Source: Aliikangiella marina (lineage in GTDB: Bacteria > Pseudomonadota > Gammaproteobacteria > Enterobacterales > Kangiellaceae). Taken from it: DNA of 64,000 nt. The stretch is from NCBI RefSeq assembly GCF_007004765.1, contig NZ_VIKR01000002.1, positions 496,001-560,000 of the forward strand, given 5' to 3'. The notes under the pieces were generated by a model. It did not search any database, was not told the origin of the DNA, and worked only from the letters and a program-made list of their open reading frames with translations. Made by a program: the position numbers and the translations under genes. Shown one piece after another: positions 35,592 to 46,024 of this stretch. Within the stretch, counting starts at the first letter, position 1, and each line of letters opens with the position of its first letter.

Positions 35592-36299
35592 ATGACTTCA
35601 CTGGTTACTGGCTGGGCTAAACTCACCAACTATCTATCTACCGATTTTCTCGGCGGTCCTAAACGATTAAAATTTAATTGGGTCATAAACTTTCAAAAAG
35701 GTGCCACGGCTTTTTGGGTGATTTTGTTGATGGTTCATTATGATAACTATTCTACTCAGGCATGGGTGTATCTCGCGCTGCACGGAAGCTATGGTTTTTG
35801 TTGGTTATTAAAGGATGTTGTTTTCCCAGATCCTAAATGGCAGACCCATGTTACTTTTGGGGGGGCGTTTATGGCAATTGCTACGGTACTCGGACCTTAT
35901 TGGGTGATACCTTATTTACTGATATCTCCAGTTCTCGGTGAGACGCATGTGGGAGCCAACTGGATTTGGATGACGGTTGCCATTGGTATGCACTCACTAG
36001 GGATTGCCATAATGATGACCGCAGATGCCCAAAAATATTTTACTTTAAAGTTAAAGAAAGGGCTGATCACTGATGGGATTTTTAAATATATTCGACACCC
36101 CAACTATCTCGGAGAAATGATGATCTACGGATCTTATGCGATAATGGCTTGGCATTGGATTCCTTGGATTATATTGGCCTGGGTTTGGATAGGGTTGTTT
36201 GCTGTAAACATCGCTATGAAAGAAAAATCAATGTCACGGTACGATGAGTGGTCTGATTATAAGAAAAAAAGTTATTACCTTGTTCCGGGAATTTTTTAG
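35592..36299 (+). CDS. DUF1295/ICMT-like integral membrane methyltransferase or reductase-like protein
   Basis: A 235-residue membrane protein with about six hydrophobic helices. The C-terminal part holds LITDGIFKYIRHPNYLGEMMIYGSYAI, the RHP-x-Y-x-GE motif shared by isoprenylcysteine methyltransferase-like and steroid 5-alpha-reductase-like (DUF1295) proteins, and the terminal KEKSMSRYDEWSDYKKKSYYLVPGIF is also typical. Substrate unknown. The start has TAGGGATTCATA upstream. Confidence 0.8.
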   Translation: MTSLVTGWAKLTNYLSTDFLGGPKRLKFNWVINFQKGATAFWVILLMVHYDNYSTQAWVYLALHGSYGFCWLLKDVVFPDPKWQTHVTFGGAFMAIATVLGPYWVIPYLLISPVLGETHVGANWIWMTVAIGMHSLGIAIMMTADAQKYFTLKLKKGLITDGIFKYIRHPNYLGEMMIYGSYAIMAWHWIPWIILAWVWIGLFAVNIAMKEKSMSRYDEWSDYKKKSYYLVPGIF

Positions 36300-36372
36300 G
36301 AGCAGGGACGTTTATGAATGAATTGAAAATCAAATAATTAAATAGCAATATCCATTTTAGTAGGAGAAGAAA

Positions 36373-36615
36373 ATGTCAAAAGAAAATAGGGATTACTTAG
36401 AACTCACTTATCGTTCCATTAACTGCTTTGCAGACGACGGTAAACTGGATGTTAATGAGTTAGAATCATTAGTAGAAATAGCCTTAAAAGATGGCGTCAT
36501 CGACGATAATGAGAAACGTGTATTGAGAAATATTATCGATCGTTTAACTGATGAGGAGCTCACTTCAGAAATGGTCGCCAAAATTCATCAATTACGTACA
36601 GACTTGGATATTTAG
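36373..36615 (+). CDS. Small TerB-like acidic protein
   Basis: An 80-residue helical protein. ADDGKLDVNELESLVEIALKDGVIDDNEKRVLRNIIDRL resembles the acidic DG-x-(I/L)D repeats of the TerB/tellurite-resistance-like fold, and also loosely EF-hand loops. The start has a clear AGGAGAAGAAA ribosome binding site. It is not next to any ter genes. Function unknown. Confidence 0.72.
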   Translation: MSKENRDYLELTYRSINCFADDGKLDVNELESLVEIALKDGVIDDNEKRVLRNIIDRLTDEELTSEMVAKIHQLRTDLDI

Positions 36616-36685
36616 TCTGTGTCTTGGTGTTTTAATCAGGATCTTGGATATCTAATCAGGATTAAACATAGCGAAATAAACCAAT

Positions 36686-36715
36686 AAAAAGCCCTCATGA
36701 TGAGGGCTTTTTTAC
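36686..36715. terminator. Bidirectional terminator
   Basis: AAAAAGCCCTCAT/ATGAGGGCTTTTTT with a single-base centre. It separates the TerB-like gene from the convergent YhhN gene. Confidence 0.85.
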
Positions 36716-36730
36716 GGATAATATACAAAC

Positions 36731-37345
36731 TTATTGATTGGTAAAATACCCTCTAGTTAATGAATATTGCGCAAAATAATAAGTCATCATAATGAACAAG
36801 TGCGATGTTTCAAAGCTTAAATAGAATTTATCAATCGCGATTAGGCTATCTGAAACAACAAAACTTAAGCCGCCGACGATTAGCCAAATATTGGAGCGCC
36901 TTGAGGTTAAAGCACTAATACCCATCAGCAGTAATATTGTCATGTATACAACTACAGGAATTAGCAGTTCGCCGAGTTGCGTTTTGATAAGTAAAAACAT
37001 ACCGATCCCGTAAAAGACGTATGCGCCAACCCAGCCGAGGTGCTTTTTTTGTAAAGGTGAAAAACTAAAAATATAAAAAATTTGTGCGATCAAAAACGCG
37101 CCTAAACCAAAGACAAACCAACCCTCTCGATCGTAATCTAATAAAAAATCACCTAGAGCCGAAAAAACTAAAGCGGTTACCAGTAGGTAATCTTTTCCAT
37201 TAGAGGAACTTCTAACAGCAATAAAAATTAAAATAGCCATTGGAACTAGCTTGGCTAACCAACTGAACGGATAAGGCGCATACAAGGTAGACACGGTAAA
37301 AAAAACAGCAAATACAATGAATACCATTGAAAACTGACGTGTCAT
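36731..37345 (-). CDS. YhhN-family membrane protein (lysoplasmalogenase-like)
   Basis: A 204-residue protein with about seven to eight hydrophobic helices. ALVFSALGDFLLDYD and FVVSDSLIAIDKFY provide the two conserved acidic motifs of the YhhN/TMEM86 family, whose animal members hydrolyse lysoplasmalogen; bacterial roles are mostly unproven. The ATG at 37345 is chosen because GAGGAAA sits 7 bases upstream; an in-frame ATG at 37366 lies before it. Confidence 0.82.
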   Translation of the reverse strand: MTRQFSMVFIVFAVFFTVSTLYAPYPFSWLAKLVPMAILIFIAVRSSSNGKDYLLVTALVFSALGDFLLDYDREGWFVFGLGAFLIAQIFYIFSFSPLQKKHLGWVGAYVFYGIGMFLLIKTQLGELLIPVVVYMTILLLMGISALTSRRSNIWLIVGGLSFVVSDSLIAIDKFYLSFETSHLFIMMTYYFAQYSLTRGYFTNQ

Positions 37346-37499
37346 TATTGTTTTCCTCGGAGTCATAAATCGGCAGTCTTGATATTAGCGTAATGTGAAA
37401 TAACTTAACAACCAGAATTTGAAACGGTGAGAAAAGGAGAAGATAAATTTTCCGCCATCTAACTTTTAATAAGCAAATTACGATACCTAGATAAATCAT

Positions 37500-37530
37500 T
37501 GAAAAAAAGCCCTCATAAAGAGGGCTTTCC
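37500..37530 (-). terminator. Terminator after icmF
   Basis: Read on the minus strand, AAAGCCCTCT, loop, AGAGGGCTTT is followed by seven T. It lies about 85-115 bases past the icmF stop. Confidence 0.82.
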
Positions 37531-37614
37531 TTTCTCCGATTAACACATCGTTTTTGACGTGAACTGGTTTATCTCATCACTTTAACTGACAAAAAATAAG
37601 CATTATTTAAGTGA

Positions 37615-40600
37615 CTACATATTACGTCGATACTGACCACCAACTTGATAAAGTGTTTGAGATATTTGTCCTAAAGAACAGTACTTAGTTGCTTCCATCA
37701 GAACTTCAAAAATATTCTTGTTATGAAGTGCTGCATCTTGAATCGCTTTGGTTTGCTCGGTGATTTCCTCGGCATAAGCATTATGAAGTCGCTCTAACAT
37801 TTCAATTTGGTAGACTCGCTCTTCTTTTGTTGAGCGAATAACTTCGCTTGGAATGACAGTCGGTGAACCTTCCGACGATAAGAAAGTATTTACACCAATA
37901 ATTGGGTACTCACCAGTATGCTTGAGCATTTCATAGTGCATAGACTCTTCTTGAATTTTGGAGCGTTGATACATTGTTTCCATCGCACCCAATACGCCAC
38001 CACGTTCACTAATTCGCTCAAACTCCATAAGCACAGCTTCTTCAACCAAATCAGTGAGTTCTTCAATAATAAAAGAACCCTGTAGTGGATTTTGATTTTT
38101 GTTTAGACCGAGTTCTCTATTGATGATTAGCTGAATGGCCATTGCACGGCGTACAGAAGCTTCGGTCGGTGTCGTAATCGCTTCATCGTATGCGTTAGTA
38201 TGTAAAGAATTACAGTTGTCGTAGATGGCGTACAATGCTTGCAGTGTTGTGCGGATATCATTGAAATCGATTTCCTGAGCATGTAACGAGCGGCCTGAGG
38301 TTTGAATGTGATATTTCAACATTTGTGCGCGCGAATTGGCTTTGTATTTATGTTTCATGGCTTTTGCCCAAATACGACGAGCAACGCGACCAATGACCGC
38401 GTATTCGGGATCCACACCATTAGAAAAGAAGAAACTAAAGTTTGGTGCAAACTTATTAATATCCATGCCTCTTGCTAAGTAATACTCAACAAAAGTAAAA
38501 CCATTCGCTAAGGTGAAGGCAAGTTGCGAAATAGGGTTAGCACCCGCTTCGGCGATGTGATAGCCGGAGATGGAAACCGAGTAAAAGTTGCGCACATTTT
38601 TATCGATAAAATACTCTTGAACATCACCCATCAAACGCAAAGCAAACTCAGTCGAGAAAATACAAGTATTTTGCGCTTGGTCTTCTTTTAAAATGTCGGC
38701 TTGTACTGTACCACGGACTTTTTGGATAGTATCAAATTTAATTTGTTGGTAAACATCCATCGGTAAAACCTGTTCACCGGTAACGCCGAGTAGCATTAAT
38801 CCAAGTCCATCATTGCCTTCCGGAATTTCCCCTTGGTAAGTAGGCACTGGTAAACCTTTGGCATCGTAAATTGCTTGGATTTTTTTCTTAACTTCGGCCT
38901 CAAGACCATTTTCTTTAATATAAATCTCGCACTCTTGGTCGATGGCCGCATTCATAAAGAAACCAACCAATATCGGTGCAGGCCCGTTGATTGTCATTGA
39001 CACGGAAGTTGTCGGCTTAGTGAGTCTAAAGCCGGAATAAAGTTTTTTAGCATCGTCTAAACAACAGATTGAAACACCCGAGTTGCCAATTTTACCGTAG
39101 ATATCTGGGCGATAGTCTGGATCATCGCCATACAAAGTGACCGAATCAAAAGCGGTCGAGAGACGCGCCGCAGGCATGCCTTTCGAAACATAGTGGAAGC
39201 GACGATTCGTTCTCTCTGGACCGCCTTCGCCAGCGAACATCCGCGTCGGATCCTCTCCTTCACGCTTAAACGGGAACACGCCTGCAGTATAGGGGAATTG
39301 CCCTGGGTAGTTTTCTTGGAGCTTCCACTTTAATCGATCGCCCCAGCCTGAATAAGTCGGTACGGAAATTTTGGGAATTGGCTGATCCGAAAGTGAGCGA
39401 GAGTGAGTTTCAACTTTAATTTCTTTATCACGAACTTTGTAAACAAAGACATCGTCGAGATACTGCTGCTTTTCTGCATCCCAATTCTCAAGTAGCTTAC
39501 TATTTTCACGATCGAGTTTTAATTCAGTATTTTCTAACAATGCCGTCACTGAGGTTTTTGCAGCGTTATCGTTATCCAGTAATGCAATCGTCTCAGTCAC
39601 ACTTTGGACCTTTTGCGCCTGCGCGGCTTGTTCATTAACCCACTCATCATAACTTCGATTATTCTCCGCAATTTCAGCAAGGTAACGAGTACGTTTAGGC
39701 GGAATAATGTAAATTTTTTCCGACATTTCCTCGCTAGACTCAAAGTTGGTGGTTAAATCAATTTCAGTTTTGGCGTTAACTAAGTTGATAAGATTGCGAT
39801 AGAGCTCATTAGTGCCCGGGTCGTTAAATTGACTCGCGATAGTGCCATAGACCGGCATTGTTTCTGTTGGCTCTTCAAAACGTTGATGATTACGTTGAAA
39901 CTGTTTTTGTACATCGCGCAGTGCATCGAGCGCGCCGCGCTTATCAAATTTGTTGATCGCGATAATGTTCGCGAAATCCAACATATCGATCTTTTCGAGT
40001 TGAGTCGCTGCTCCATATTCAGGCGTCATCACATACATAGAGACATCAGAGTGCTCTTCAATCTCGGTGTCAGATTGACCAATACCAGAAGTTTCCAGAA
40101 TAACCAGATCAAAACCTGCTGCCTTAACAATATTGACTGCCTCTTGAACATGGGGTGATAAGGCAAGATTTGATTGTCGAGTCGCCAGCGATCGCATATA
40201 AACACGAGCGTTATTAATGGCATTCATTCGAATCCGATCGCCCAGCAGCGCTCCTCCGGTTTTTCGCTTGGAGGGATCGACAGAGATAATAGCAATGGAT
40301 TTATCTTCAAAGTCCAGTAAAAAGCGTCTTACAAGCTCATCAACTAGCGATGATTTACCTGCACCACCGGTACCGGTAATACCTAGCACTGGCGTTTTAG
40401 AGGTTTCTGCCGCCTTGCGAATGGTTTCAATAATGCTTGAATTATCTTCCGGGAAGTTTTCAGCCGCAGAGATTAGACGACCGATTTCACGGTGGTCTGA
40501 AGTTGAGGGAATATTGGCAGCAGCTTGATTTCCAGTCGCGAAGTCTGACTTTTCAACGAGGTCATTAATCATTCCCTGTAAGCCCATTTCTCGACCATCG

Positions 40601-40992
40601 TCTGGCGAATAGACCCGCGCGACGCCATGTTGATGGAGTTCTTCGATTTCCTCTGGCAGAATAACGCCACCGCCGCCGGCGAAGACTCTAATATGACCGC
40701 AGCCACGCTCTTCCAGCAAATCGACCATGTATTTCAAGTATTCAACGTGTCCGCCCTGGTATGAAGTCATAGCAATCGCTTGGACGTCCTCTTGAATAGC
40801 ACACTCAACGACTTCTTTGACGCTGCGGTTGTGACCGAGATGAATCACTTCGCAACCTGAGGCTTGAATAATCCGACGCATAATATTGATTGCCGCGTCA
40901 TGACCATCAAAGAGTGACGCTGCGGTCACTACACGGATCTTATGCTTGGATTGATAAGGTGCTGGATTCTGTGTCGAAGGATTCTGAGACAT
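37615..40992 (-). CDS. icmF: Fused isobutyryl-CoA mutase IcmF
   Basis: A 1125-residue fusion of three parts: an N-terminal B12-binding domain (about 18-150, with D29-G-H31 as the base-off/His-on motif), a MeaB-type G-protein chaperone (about 200-420, Walker [10 protein letters not shown] at 207-215), and a C-terminal CoA mutase barrel (from about 570). It interconverts isobutyryl-CoA and n-butyryl-CoA, or similar branched acyl-CoAs, using adenosylcobalamin. [32 protein letters not shown] is the IcmF form; the Phe-containing NRRFHY and the [11 protein letters not shown] block separate it from methylmalonyl-CoA mutase. It ties the cobalamin genes in this window to acyl-CoA metabolism. Monocistronic. 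Confidence 0.95.
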   Translation of the reverse strand: MSQNPSTQNPAPYQSKHKIRVVTAASLFDGHDAAINIMRRIIQASGCEVIHLGHNRSVKEVVECAIQEDVQAIAMTSYQGGHVEYLKYMVDLLEERGCGHIRVFAGGGGVILPEEIEELHQHGVARVYSPDDGREMGLQGMINDLVEKSDFATGNQAAANIPSTSDHREIGRLISAAENFPEDNSSIIETIRKAAETSKTPVLGITGTGGAGKSSLVDELVRRFLLDFEDKSIAIISVDPSKRKTGGALLGDRIRMNAINNARVYMRSLATRQSNLALSPHVQEAVNIVKAAGFDLVILETSGIGQSDTEIEEHSDVSMYVMTPEYGAATQLEKIDMLDFANIIAINKFDKRGALDALRDVQKQFQRNHQRFEEPTETMPVYGTIASQFNDPGTNELYRNLINLVNAKTEIDLTTNFESSEEMSEKIYIIPPKRTRYLAEIAENNRSYDEWVNEQAAQAQKVQSVTETIALLDNDNAAKTSVTALLENTELKLDRENSKLLENWDAEKQQYLDDVFVYKVRDKEIKVETHSRSLSDQPIPKISVPTYSGWGDRLKWKLQENYPGQFPYTAGVFPFKREGEDPTRMFAGEGGPERTNRRFHYVSKGMPAARLSTAFDSVTLYGDDPDYRPDIYGKIGNSGVSICCLDDAKKLYSGFRLTKPTTSVSMTINGPAPILVGFFMNAAIDQECEIYIKENGLEAEVKKKIQAIYDAKGLPVPTYQGEIPEGNDGLGLMLLGVTGEQVLPMDVYQQIKFDTIQKVRGTVQADILKEDQAQNTCIFSTEFALRLMGDVQEYFIDKNVRNFYSVSISGYHIAEAGANPISQLAFTLANGFTFVEYYLARGMDINKFAPNFSFFFSNGVDPEYAVIGRVARRIWAKAMKHKYKANSRAQMLKYHIQTSGRSLHAQEIDFNDIRTTLQALYAIYDNCNSLHTNAYDEAITTPTEASVRRAMAIQLIINRELGLNKNQNPLQGSFIIEELTDLVEEAVLMEFERISERGGVLGAMETMYQRSKIQEESMHYEMLKHTGEYPIIGVNTFLSSEGSPTVIPSEVIRSTKEERVYQIEMLERLHNAYAEEITEQTKAIQDAALHNKNIFEVLMEATKYCSLGQISQTLYQVGGQYRRNM

Positions 40993-41329
40993 AGGGTACC
41001 TTTTGATCTAATTGTTCAAAGCCGCTCTGGATTTCGGCTAAAGTGTCGCTCACTGGAATAGTTCTTTTGACGACTAGCGCCAAATAAATAGGCGCGGATT
41101 ATAGCAAAAATAACCTTTTGATCGAAGCAAACTACGCTGGATAGACCTCTCCGGCGCTAGATTATGTCTAATTTGCTTACTAATTTTAACATTCGGAAGA
41201 GTTTGTTTTCGCTATATTGATAGCGCCTGCTTTTATTCCGTAGCGTAAAGGGTATCTTTGTCATTCTTTGCTAAAATAAAGAGACTAAACTGCAAACAAA
41301 ATAAAATTTAACCAAAAATTAGGGATTTT
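40993..41329. other. Divergent intergenic gap
   Basis: About 337 bases between icmF and the phosphatase/kinase-like gene. No open frame with a credible start and no clear hairpin or operator was seen. AGGGA precedes the plus-strand gene. Confidence 0.4.
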
Positions 41330-43189
41330 ATGCCAAACCTCAAAAAGCTTCTGGTTGCATTGTTATTAGCGATTGCGAGTTGTTCTGTCCATGCTTCAGA
41401 CGTGATCGAACCAATCGAGCCTAATTACACCTTTCAAACTGAGCAAATAGTCTATGTAGTTGCCGATATTCATGGTGCCTTCAGCGAGTTTACTGCCGGT
41501 TTAAGCCAATTAGGCCTAGTGGATGAGTCGCTTAACTGGAATGGCGGGGAAGCTGTGTTGGTGAGTACTGGCGATCTGGTTGATCGTGGACCAGATTCGC
41601 GCAAAGTGCTTGATTTGATGATGCGATTGCAGATTCAAGCCAGTGAAGCAGGCGGCCGAGTGCACGTACTACTCGGCAATCACGAAGTGATGAATCTAGT
41701 GGGCGATCTGCGATACGTTTCGCTCGCTGAATATGCTGAGTTTGCCGATGATGAAACTGCAGCAATGCGTGAGTCGGCTTATGCAAGTTACTTACAAGTT
41801 AAAGCAAGTCAAGACAGTCCTGCGATTCGAGCGTCTTTTGAGGAAGGTTTTCCCACGGGCTACTTTGCCCATCGCGAGGCATATAAGCCATCGGGGCATT
41901 ATGGTGAGTGGTTGATGAGTTTACCATTTGTGATCCAAGTGAATAAACACGTGTTTGCTCACGGTGGGTTATCCAAAGTCCTAAAAGGAAAATCAATCGC
42001 TGAAGTTAATCAGCAATTAAAAGATAACCTAAACCACTTTTTAGATGCTGACACAAGGTTACGGTCGGAGAATATTTTAACGTTACTGGACACATTCAAA
42101 GGGGCAAAATCTAAACTTAAATCGCAAATTCAAACTGCCGAGATCCAAACCTTCTTGACACATGCTGATTCGCTTTTGTTTTCAAAGAATAGTCCTACTT
42201 GGTATCGGGGAAATGCGATTTGTCATCCGTTCTTTGAGAATGATTTACTCGCGGATAATTTAAATCAGTGGTCGGCTGAACAGCTCTGGGTTGGCCATAC
42301 GGTAACCGCCGATCGGCAGGTCCTTAATCGACTCAATAATCAACTCGTTATGCTCGATGGCGGGATGTTGAAGTCGCATTACAACGGGAACCCCTTGTTC
42401 GGTAAAATCGAAGCTGGTTCGGTCACTTTTATCAATGGTCAATCTGGAGAAGTTGTCTTAGCAACAACAGCGCCAAATCGAAAAGGAAGTAATCCCCATG
42501 GGATGACAGATGCTGAAGTTGAAGACTTCCTCATAAATGCCAAAGTAGTCAACAAGAAAACCACCAAAGAAGGGCGAACGAAACCTTTCAGAGTCACCCT
42601 TGAGCGAGATGGCAAACAAATCAAAGGCTTGTTTAAGTATAAAGCGGCCAAAAGAGAAAGACGCATTGGCGCCAAAAGTAATCGCGGTTCCCCTGATCGT
42701 TTCGAGCATGAAGTCGCGGCTTATAAACTTGATCGTATGCTTGGTATCGGGCTAGTGCCAGTAACGGTAGAACGGTTTATTGACGGTAGCAAAGGCACCT
42801 TACAGTTGTGGGTTGATGATTTGATCAATGTGTTAACAATTGAAAAAGATAAAATCGAATACGATGGTTACTGTGATCTCGCCAGCCAAATTAATCTTAT
42901 GGATTCATTTGACTATTTAATTGCCAATGACGATCGAAATCAAACCAATGTGATGTATGGCAAAAGTGACTTTCAAATATGGTTTATTGATCACTCAAAA
43001 TCGTTTGGTAGAACGGTTAAACGTCCACCAATGATGAAGGAATCAAAAGTCACTGTCACGCCGACTTTTAAAAAGGCGTTAGAAGGCCTTAACCGAGAGC
43101 AGCTAATGACGTTAAGACCCTGGTTGAGCGAAGGTCAAATAGATTTTCTTTGGCAGCGCAGAAATAAAATGATCGCCGGTGATTTTTAA
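41330..43189 (+). CDS. Secreted PPP-type phosphatase fused to a kinase-like domain
   Basis: A 619-residue exported protein with two catalytic-looking halves. Residues 1-23 are a signal peptide. The first half (about 38-350) is a calcineurin-like metallophosphatase of the PPP/Shewanella-like group: DIHG (46-49), GDLVDRG (81-87), GNHE (116-119), H211 in AHGG and H323 in GHT. The second half (about 415-619) resembles atypical kinases (HipA, Fam20, PI4-kinase-like): GLFKYK with K436 or K438, E460 in RFEHEVAAYKLDRM, D535-R-N-Q-T-N540 matching the D-x4-N catalytic loop, and D554 in WFIDHSKSFG at the DFG-like position. The phosphatase assignment is firm, the kinase one is by motif order. The gene is monocistronic. 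Confidence 0.85.
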   Translation: MPNLKKLLVALLLAIASCSVHASDVIEPIEPNYTFQTEQIVYVVADIHGAFSEFTAGLSQLGLVDESLNWNGGEAVLVSTGDLVDRGPDSRKVLDLMMRLQIQASEAGGRVHVLLGNHEVMNLVGDLRYVSLAEYAEFADDETAAMRESAYASYLQVKASQDSPAIRASFEEGFPTGYFAHREAYKPSGHYGEWLMSLPFVIQVNKHVFAHGGLSKVLKGKSIAEVNQQLKDNLNHFLDADTRLRSENILTLLDTFKGAKSKLKSQIQTAEIQTFLTHADSLLFSKNSPTWYRGNAICHPFFENDLLADNLNQWSAEQLWVGHTVTADRQVLNRLNNQLVMLDGGMLKSHYNGNPLFGKIEAGSVTFINGQSGEVVLATTAPNRKGSNPHGMTDAEVEDFLINAKVVNKKTTKEGRTKPFRVTLERDGKQIKGLFKYKAAKRERRIGAKSNRGSPDRFEHEVAAYKLDRMLGIGLVPVTVERFIDGSKGTLQLWVDDLINVLTIEKDKIEYDGYCDLASQINLMDSFDYLIANDDRNQTNVMYGKSDFQIWFIDHSKSFGRTVKRPPMMKESKVTVTPTFKKALEGLNREQLMTLRPWLSEGQIDFLWQRRNKMIAGDF

Positions 43190-43289
43190 TGAATTTGAGG
43201 CGTCTACTGATTATTTTTGCATTAAAAAGTAAGCGCCGCTATGAGACGATTTGAACTAGAACATTCATTAGTTTAATTCACTCAATCAT

Positions 43290-44219
43290 TCAATCACCCG
43301 ATTCAAACATTGCACGCAAGTGCTCAACAACACTTCTACCGAGCGCATCGAGGGCATAGCCTCCCTCGAGCATAGAGACCACTCTGCCTTGGCTGTGTTT
43401 GTGCGCAACTTGCATCAGTTGTTTGGTGACCCAATAATAATCTCCATCCGTTAGCTCCATTTGCGCCATGCTATCTTCTTGATGGGCATCGAATCCCGCA
43501 GAAATAAATAATAGGTCTGGTTTGAATTGATTTAGGGCGGGTAACCAATTTTTTTCTATTGCTTGCCTAAATTCAACGCTTCCGGCACCAGCGGGTAAAG
43601 GCGTATTGATAATATTGGTTGAGGCAGGGTTAGCGCCGCTGAAAGGATAAAATGGATGTTGAAAGGTTGAGCAAAACAGCACTTGTTCATTGAAGGTCAT
43701 AATGTTTTCAGTTCCGTTTCCATGATGAACATCAAAGTCGACTATCGCGACTTTGTTAAGTCGGTAATGGTTTAGCGCGTAGGCTGCCGCAATTGCAATG
43801 TTATCGAAGAAACAAAAGCCCATTGCGCGATGTCTCTCGGCATGGTGTCCTGGAGGTCTAACAGCACAAAAAACTTGTTCAGATTTGTGCTGCATAATGA
43901 GATCGACACCCTGAATACCCGCGCCTGCCGCCAATAGCGCTGCTTCCAAGGTGTACTGATTCATCGACGTATCTGGGTCTAGTCGGTATTCACCTGTGGC
44001 CGGTGCATTGTCAAAAATTGACTGAATGTATTCGCTGGTATGAGCCAATGAGAGCCATTGTTTTTCAATGGGCTTGGCGATAATTTTGATTAGTTTCTCG
44101 GAAAAATCTGCGGCATCAATATGGCGTTCAATTGACGCCAATCTTAACGGTGTTTCTGGATGAAACTCACCCATATTGTGAAGTTTACAATTTGGATGAC
44201 TGAGTACGGTAAGTGTCAT
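43290..44219 (-). CDS. Histone-deacetylase-family amidohydrolase
   Basis: A 309-residue zinc hydrolase of the HDAC/AcuC/acetylpolyamine amidohydrolase superfamily. Motifs: RPPGHHAERHRAMGFCFFDN (catalytic His pair), VDFDVHHGNGT (zinc Asp and His) and SAGFDAHQEDSMAQMEL (zinc Asp). The ATG at 44219 is selected: the product begins MTLTVLSHPNCKLHNMGEFHPE, as in class II-like bacterial members, and AAGGCGGA lies upstream. The substrate could be acetyl-lysine or acetylpolyamine. It is followed at a distance by the convergent phosphatase/kinase-like gene. Confidence 0.92.
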   Translation of the reverse strand: MTLTVLSHPNCKLHNMGEFHPETPLRLASIERHIDAADFSEKLIKIIAKPIEKQWLSLAHTSEYIQSIFDNAPATGEYRLDPDTSMNQYTLEAALLAAGAGIQGVDLIMQHKSEQVFCAVRPPGHHAERHRAMGFCFFDNIAIAAAYALNHYRLNKVAIVDFDVHHGNGTENIMTFNEQVLFCSTFQHPFYPFSGANPASTNIINTPLPAGAGSVEFRQAIEKNWLPALNQFKPDLLFISAGFDAHQEDSMAQMELTDGDYYWVTKQLMQVAHKHSQGRVVSMLEGGYALDALGRSVVEHLRAMFESGD

Positions 44220-44334
44220 GAAATTCCGCCTTAAAATTTGGCATGTCCATAACATCCAGTGTATCAGAAATCATTTGCGATGTGACTGAAGCCTAATCAT
44301 CACAATGACTTTTCGATACTCGTAAATAGTCAGT

Positions 44335-45564
44335 TTATGCTGATTGCAATAATATCGAGCAATTAGTTCCACCAAAACCGAATGAGTTTGACAAACATGT
44401 CTTGACCGACTTTTCCTTGTAAAAATTAGATGTGTAATCGAGTTGGCATTCGGGATCCGGGGTATCTAAATTAATGGTTGGTGGAATCGCATTATCTTCC
44501 ATTGCTTTAACGCAATAAATGAGTTCAACAGCGCCAGTGGCGCCAAGCATATGGCCTGTCATCGACTTTGTTGAGCTCATTGATAATTTACGTGCATGGC
44601 CGTTAAACACTTTACTCACTGCTTTAGATTCGCTGGCATCATTTAGTGGAGTCGAAGTGCCATGAGCGTTAAGGTAATCGATTTCACATAAGTTTGTTTT
44701 AGCCATGTTTATCGCCTTTGACATCGCTTGGCACTGGCCGCGTGCTTCGGGATGGGGGGCAGTCATATGATGAGCATCTGAGCTTAGTCCCCAGCCGCTG
44801 ATTTCTGCAAGAATTTTTGCGCCTCTTTTTATTGCGTGTCGCTTTGACTCAAGCACCAACATGCCAGCCCCTTCACTTGAAACAAAACCATCACGATTTT
44901 TATCAAATGGTCGAGAAGCAGTACGGGGATCATCTTGGGATTGGCTTAGTGCACGCAGTCGGTTAAAGCCCATTAACGAAAAAGGTGTAATGCTTGCTTC
45001 GGCACCACCGGCAATGACCACATCCGCTTCGCCCAGCTTAATTAATCTGCAAGCATCAACAATTGCATGCGAAGAAGTACTGCAGGTAGAGCTTACGCCG
45101 TATGACGCCCCTTGAAATCCATAGGACTCAGTTATCAATCCAGAGGCCATCCCGATAACCGATGTGGGAATAAGGTAAGGGGAAATGCGGCGATACTTGC
45201 TGCCTTCAACTTTGGCCATTTCCGTTTCGATATTGCCGATTCCCCCTTGTCCTGACCCGGCAATGACCGCAACATTTTCAAGTTCAGCGATTTCAGCTTG
45301 TTCTATCGCTTGATGAGCCGCGGCAAGCGCGTATTTAATAAAGTCATCCAGCTTGCGATTAGCTTTGGTGTTCAAATTTTCAGGGAGTTCAAGGTTTTTT
45401 ACCTCTCCGGCAATTTTCACGGGAAAATTATCAAGCTCGAACTTTGAAATAAAATCAATACCCGATTGACCCGCGATTAATTTTTCCCAATTGGAAGCTA
45501 CGTCATTCCCTAATGGTGAGACGCATCCCATGCCAGTGATTACTACCTGTGTGTCGCCCTGCAT
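44335..45564 (-). CDS. fabF: Beta-ketoacyl-ACP synthase II-type enzyme (FabF family)
   Basis: A 409-residue condensing enzyme. The catalytic Cys is in SSTCSTSSHA (C161 from the chosen start), the two histidines in NAHGTSTPLND and KSMTGHMLGATGA, and the GFGGTN motif lies near the C-terminus. The ATG at 45564 gives MQGDTQVVITGMGCVSPLG. It is not linked to acpP, fabG or fabD, as the main fabF usually is, so it may be an additional copy with a specialised role; this is inference. A Ser replaces the more usual Ala after the catalytic Cys. Confidence 0.88.
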   Translation of the reverse strand: MQGDTQVVITGMGCVSPLGNDVASNWEKLIAGQSGIDFISKFELDNFPVKIAGEVKNLELPENLNTKANRKLDDFIKYALAAAHQAIEQAEIAELENVAVIAGSGQGGIGNIETEMAKVEGSKYRRISPYLIPTSVIGMASGLITESYGFQGASYGVSSTCSTSSHAIVDACRLIKLGEADVVIAGGAEASITPFSLMGFNRLRALSQSQDDPRTASRPFDKNRDGFVSSEGAGMLVLESKRHAIKRGAKILAEISGWGLSSDAHHMTAPHPEARGQCQAMSKAINMAKTNLCEIDYLNAHGTSTPLNDASESKAVSKVFNGHARKLSMSSTKSMTGHMLGATGAVELIYCVKAMEDNAIPPTINLDTPDPECQLDYTSNFYKEKSVKTCLSNSFGFGGTNCSILLQSA

Positions 45565-46024
45565 ACTTATCAATCGCTCTTGTTGCTTATCATACTAAAC
45601 CGCAGTCATGCGTTGTGTTGGCTCTCAGTCGCTTGGTTACCTTCGTTACTATCGATTAGGTGATTATTTGATAGCTAACTACCTTACGAATAAACATTAG
45701 TTCAGTGCCAATTAACAAAACTGTAGATTTATGGATTGTGCGATCCTAGTCAGGATTTATTTCGGCCTTATGACAGTGGATAAGCTGCGGCCGGAGCATA
45801 ATCGAAATTGAAGCGATTATTTTTTCACTTTTTTAGTCGAGTTGACTCATTATCTATGTAAAATCAATTGCTTCCTTTTTCATAATTAGGTCATAAAAGA
45901 TTCAAAAAACTGTCAAATAGTGTCGTGCAACTTGAACTAAATAACTAAGAATGAACTAACATTAATGACTTGAGCATTATTTTAATTTATAAAGAGTGAA
46001 GCTGGTGCAGAAGGTAATTAATCA
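45565..46024. other. Divergent intergenic gap
   Basis: About 460 bases between fabF and the GDPD gene. The sequence is AT-rich and holds no convincing gene, hairpin-plus-T-run or palindrome that I could recognise. Promoters for both flanking genes are expected. Confidence 0.4.

Noticed and set aside
37615-40992. Methylmalonyl-CoA mutase
   Set aside because: The MeaB G-domain is fused between the B12 and mutase domains and the active-site blocks are of the IcmF form.
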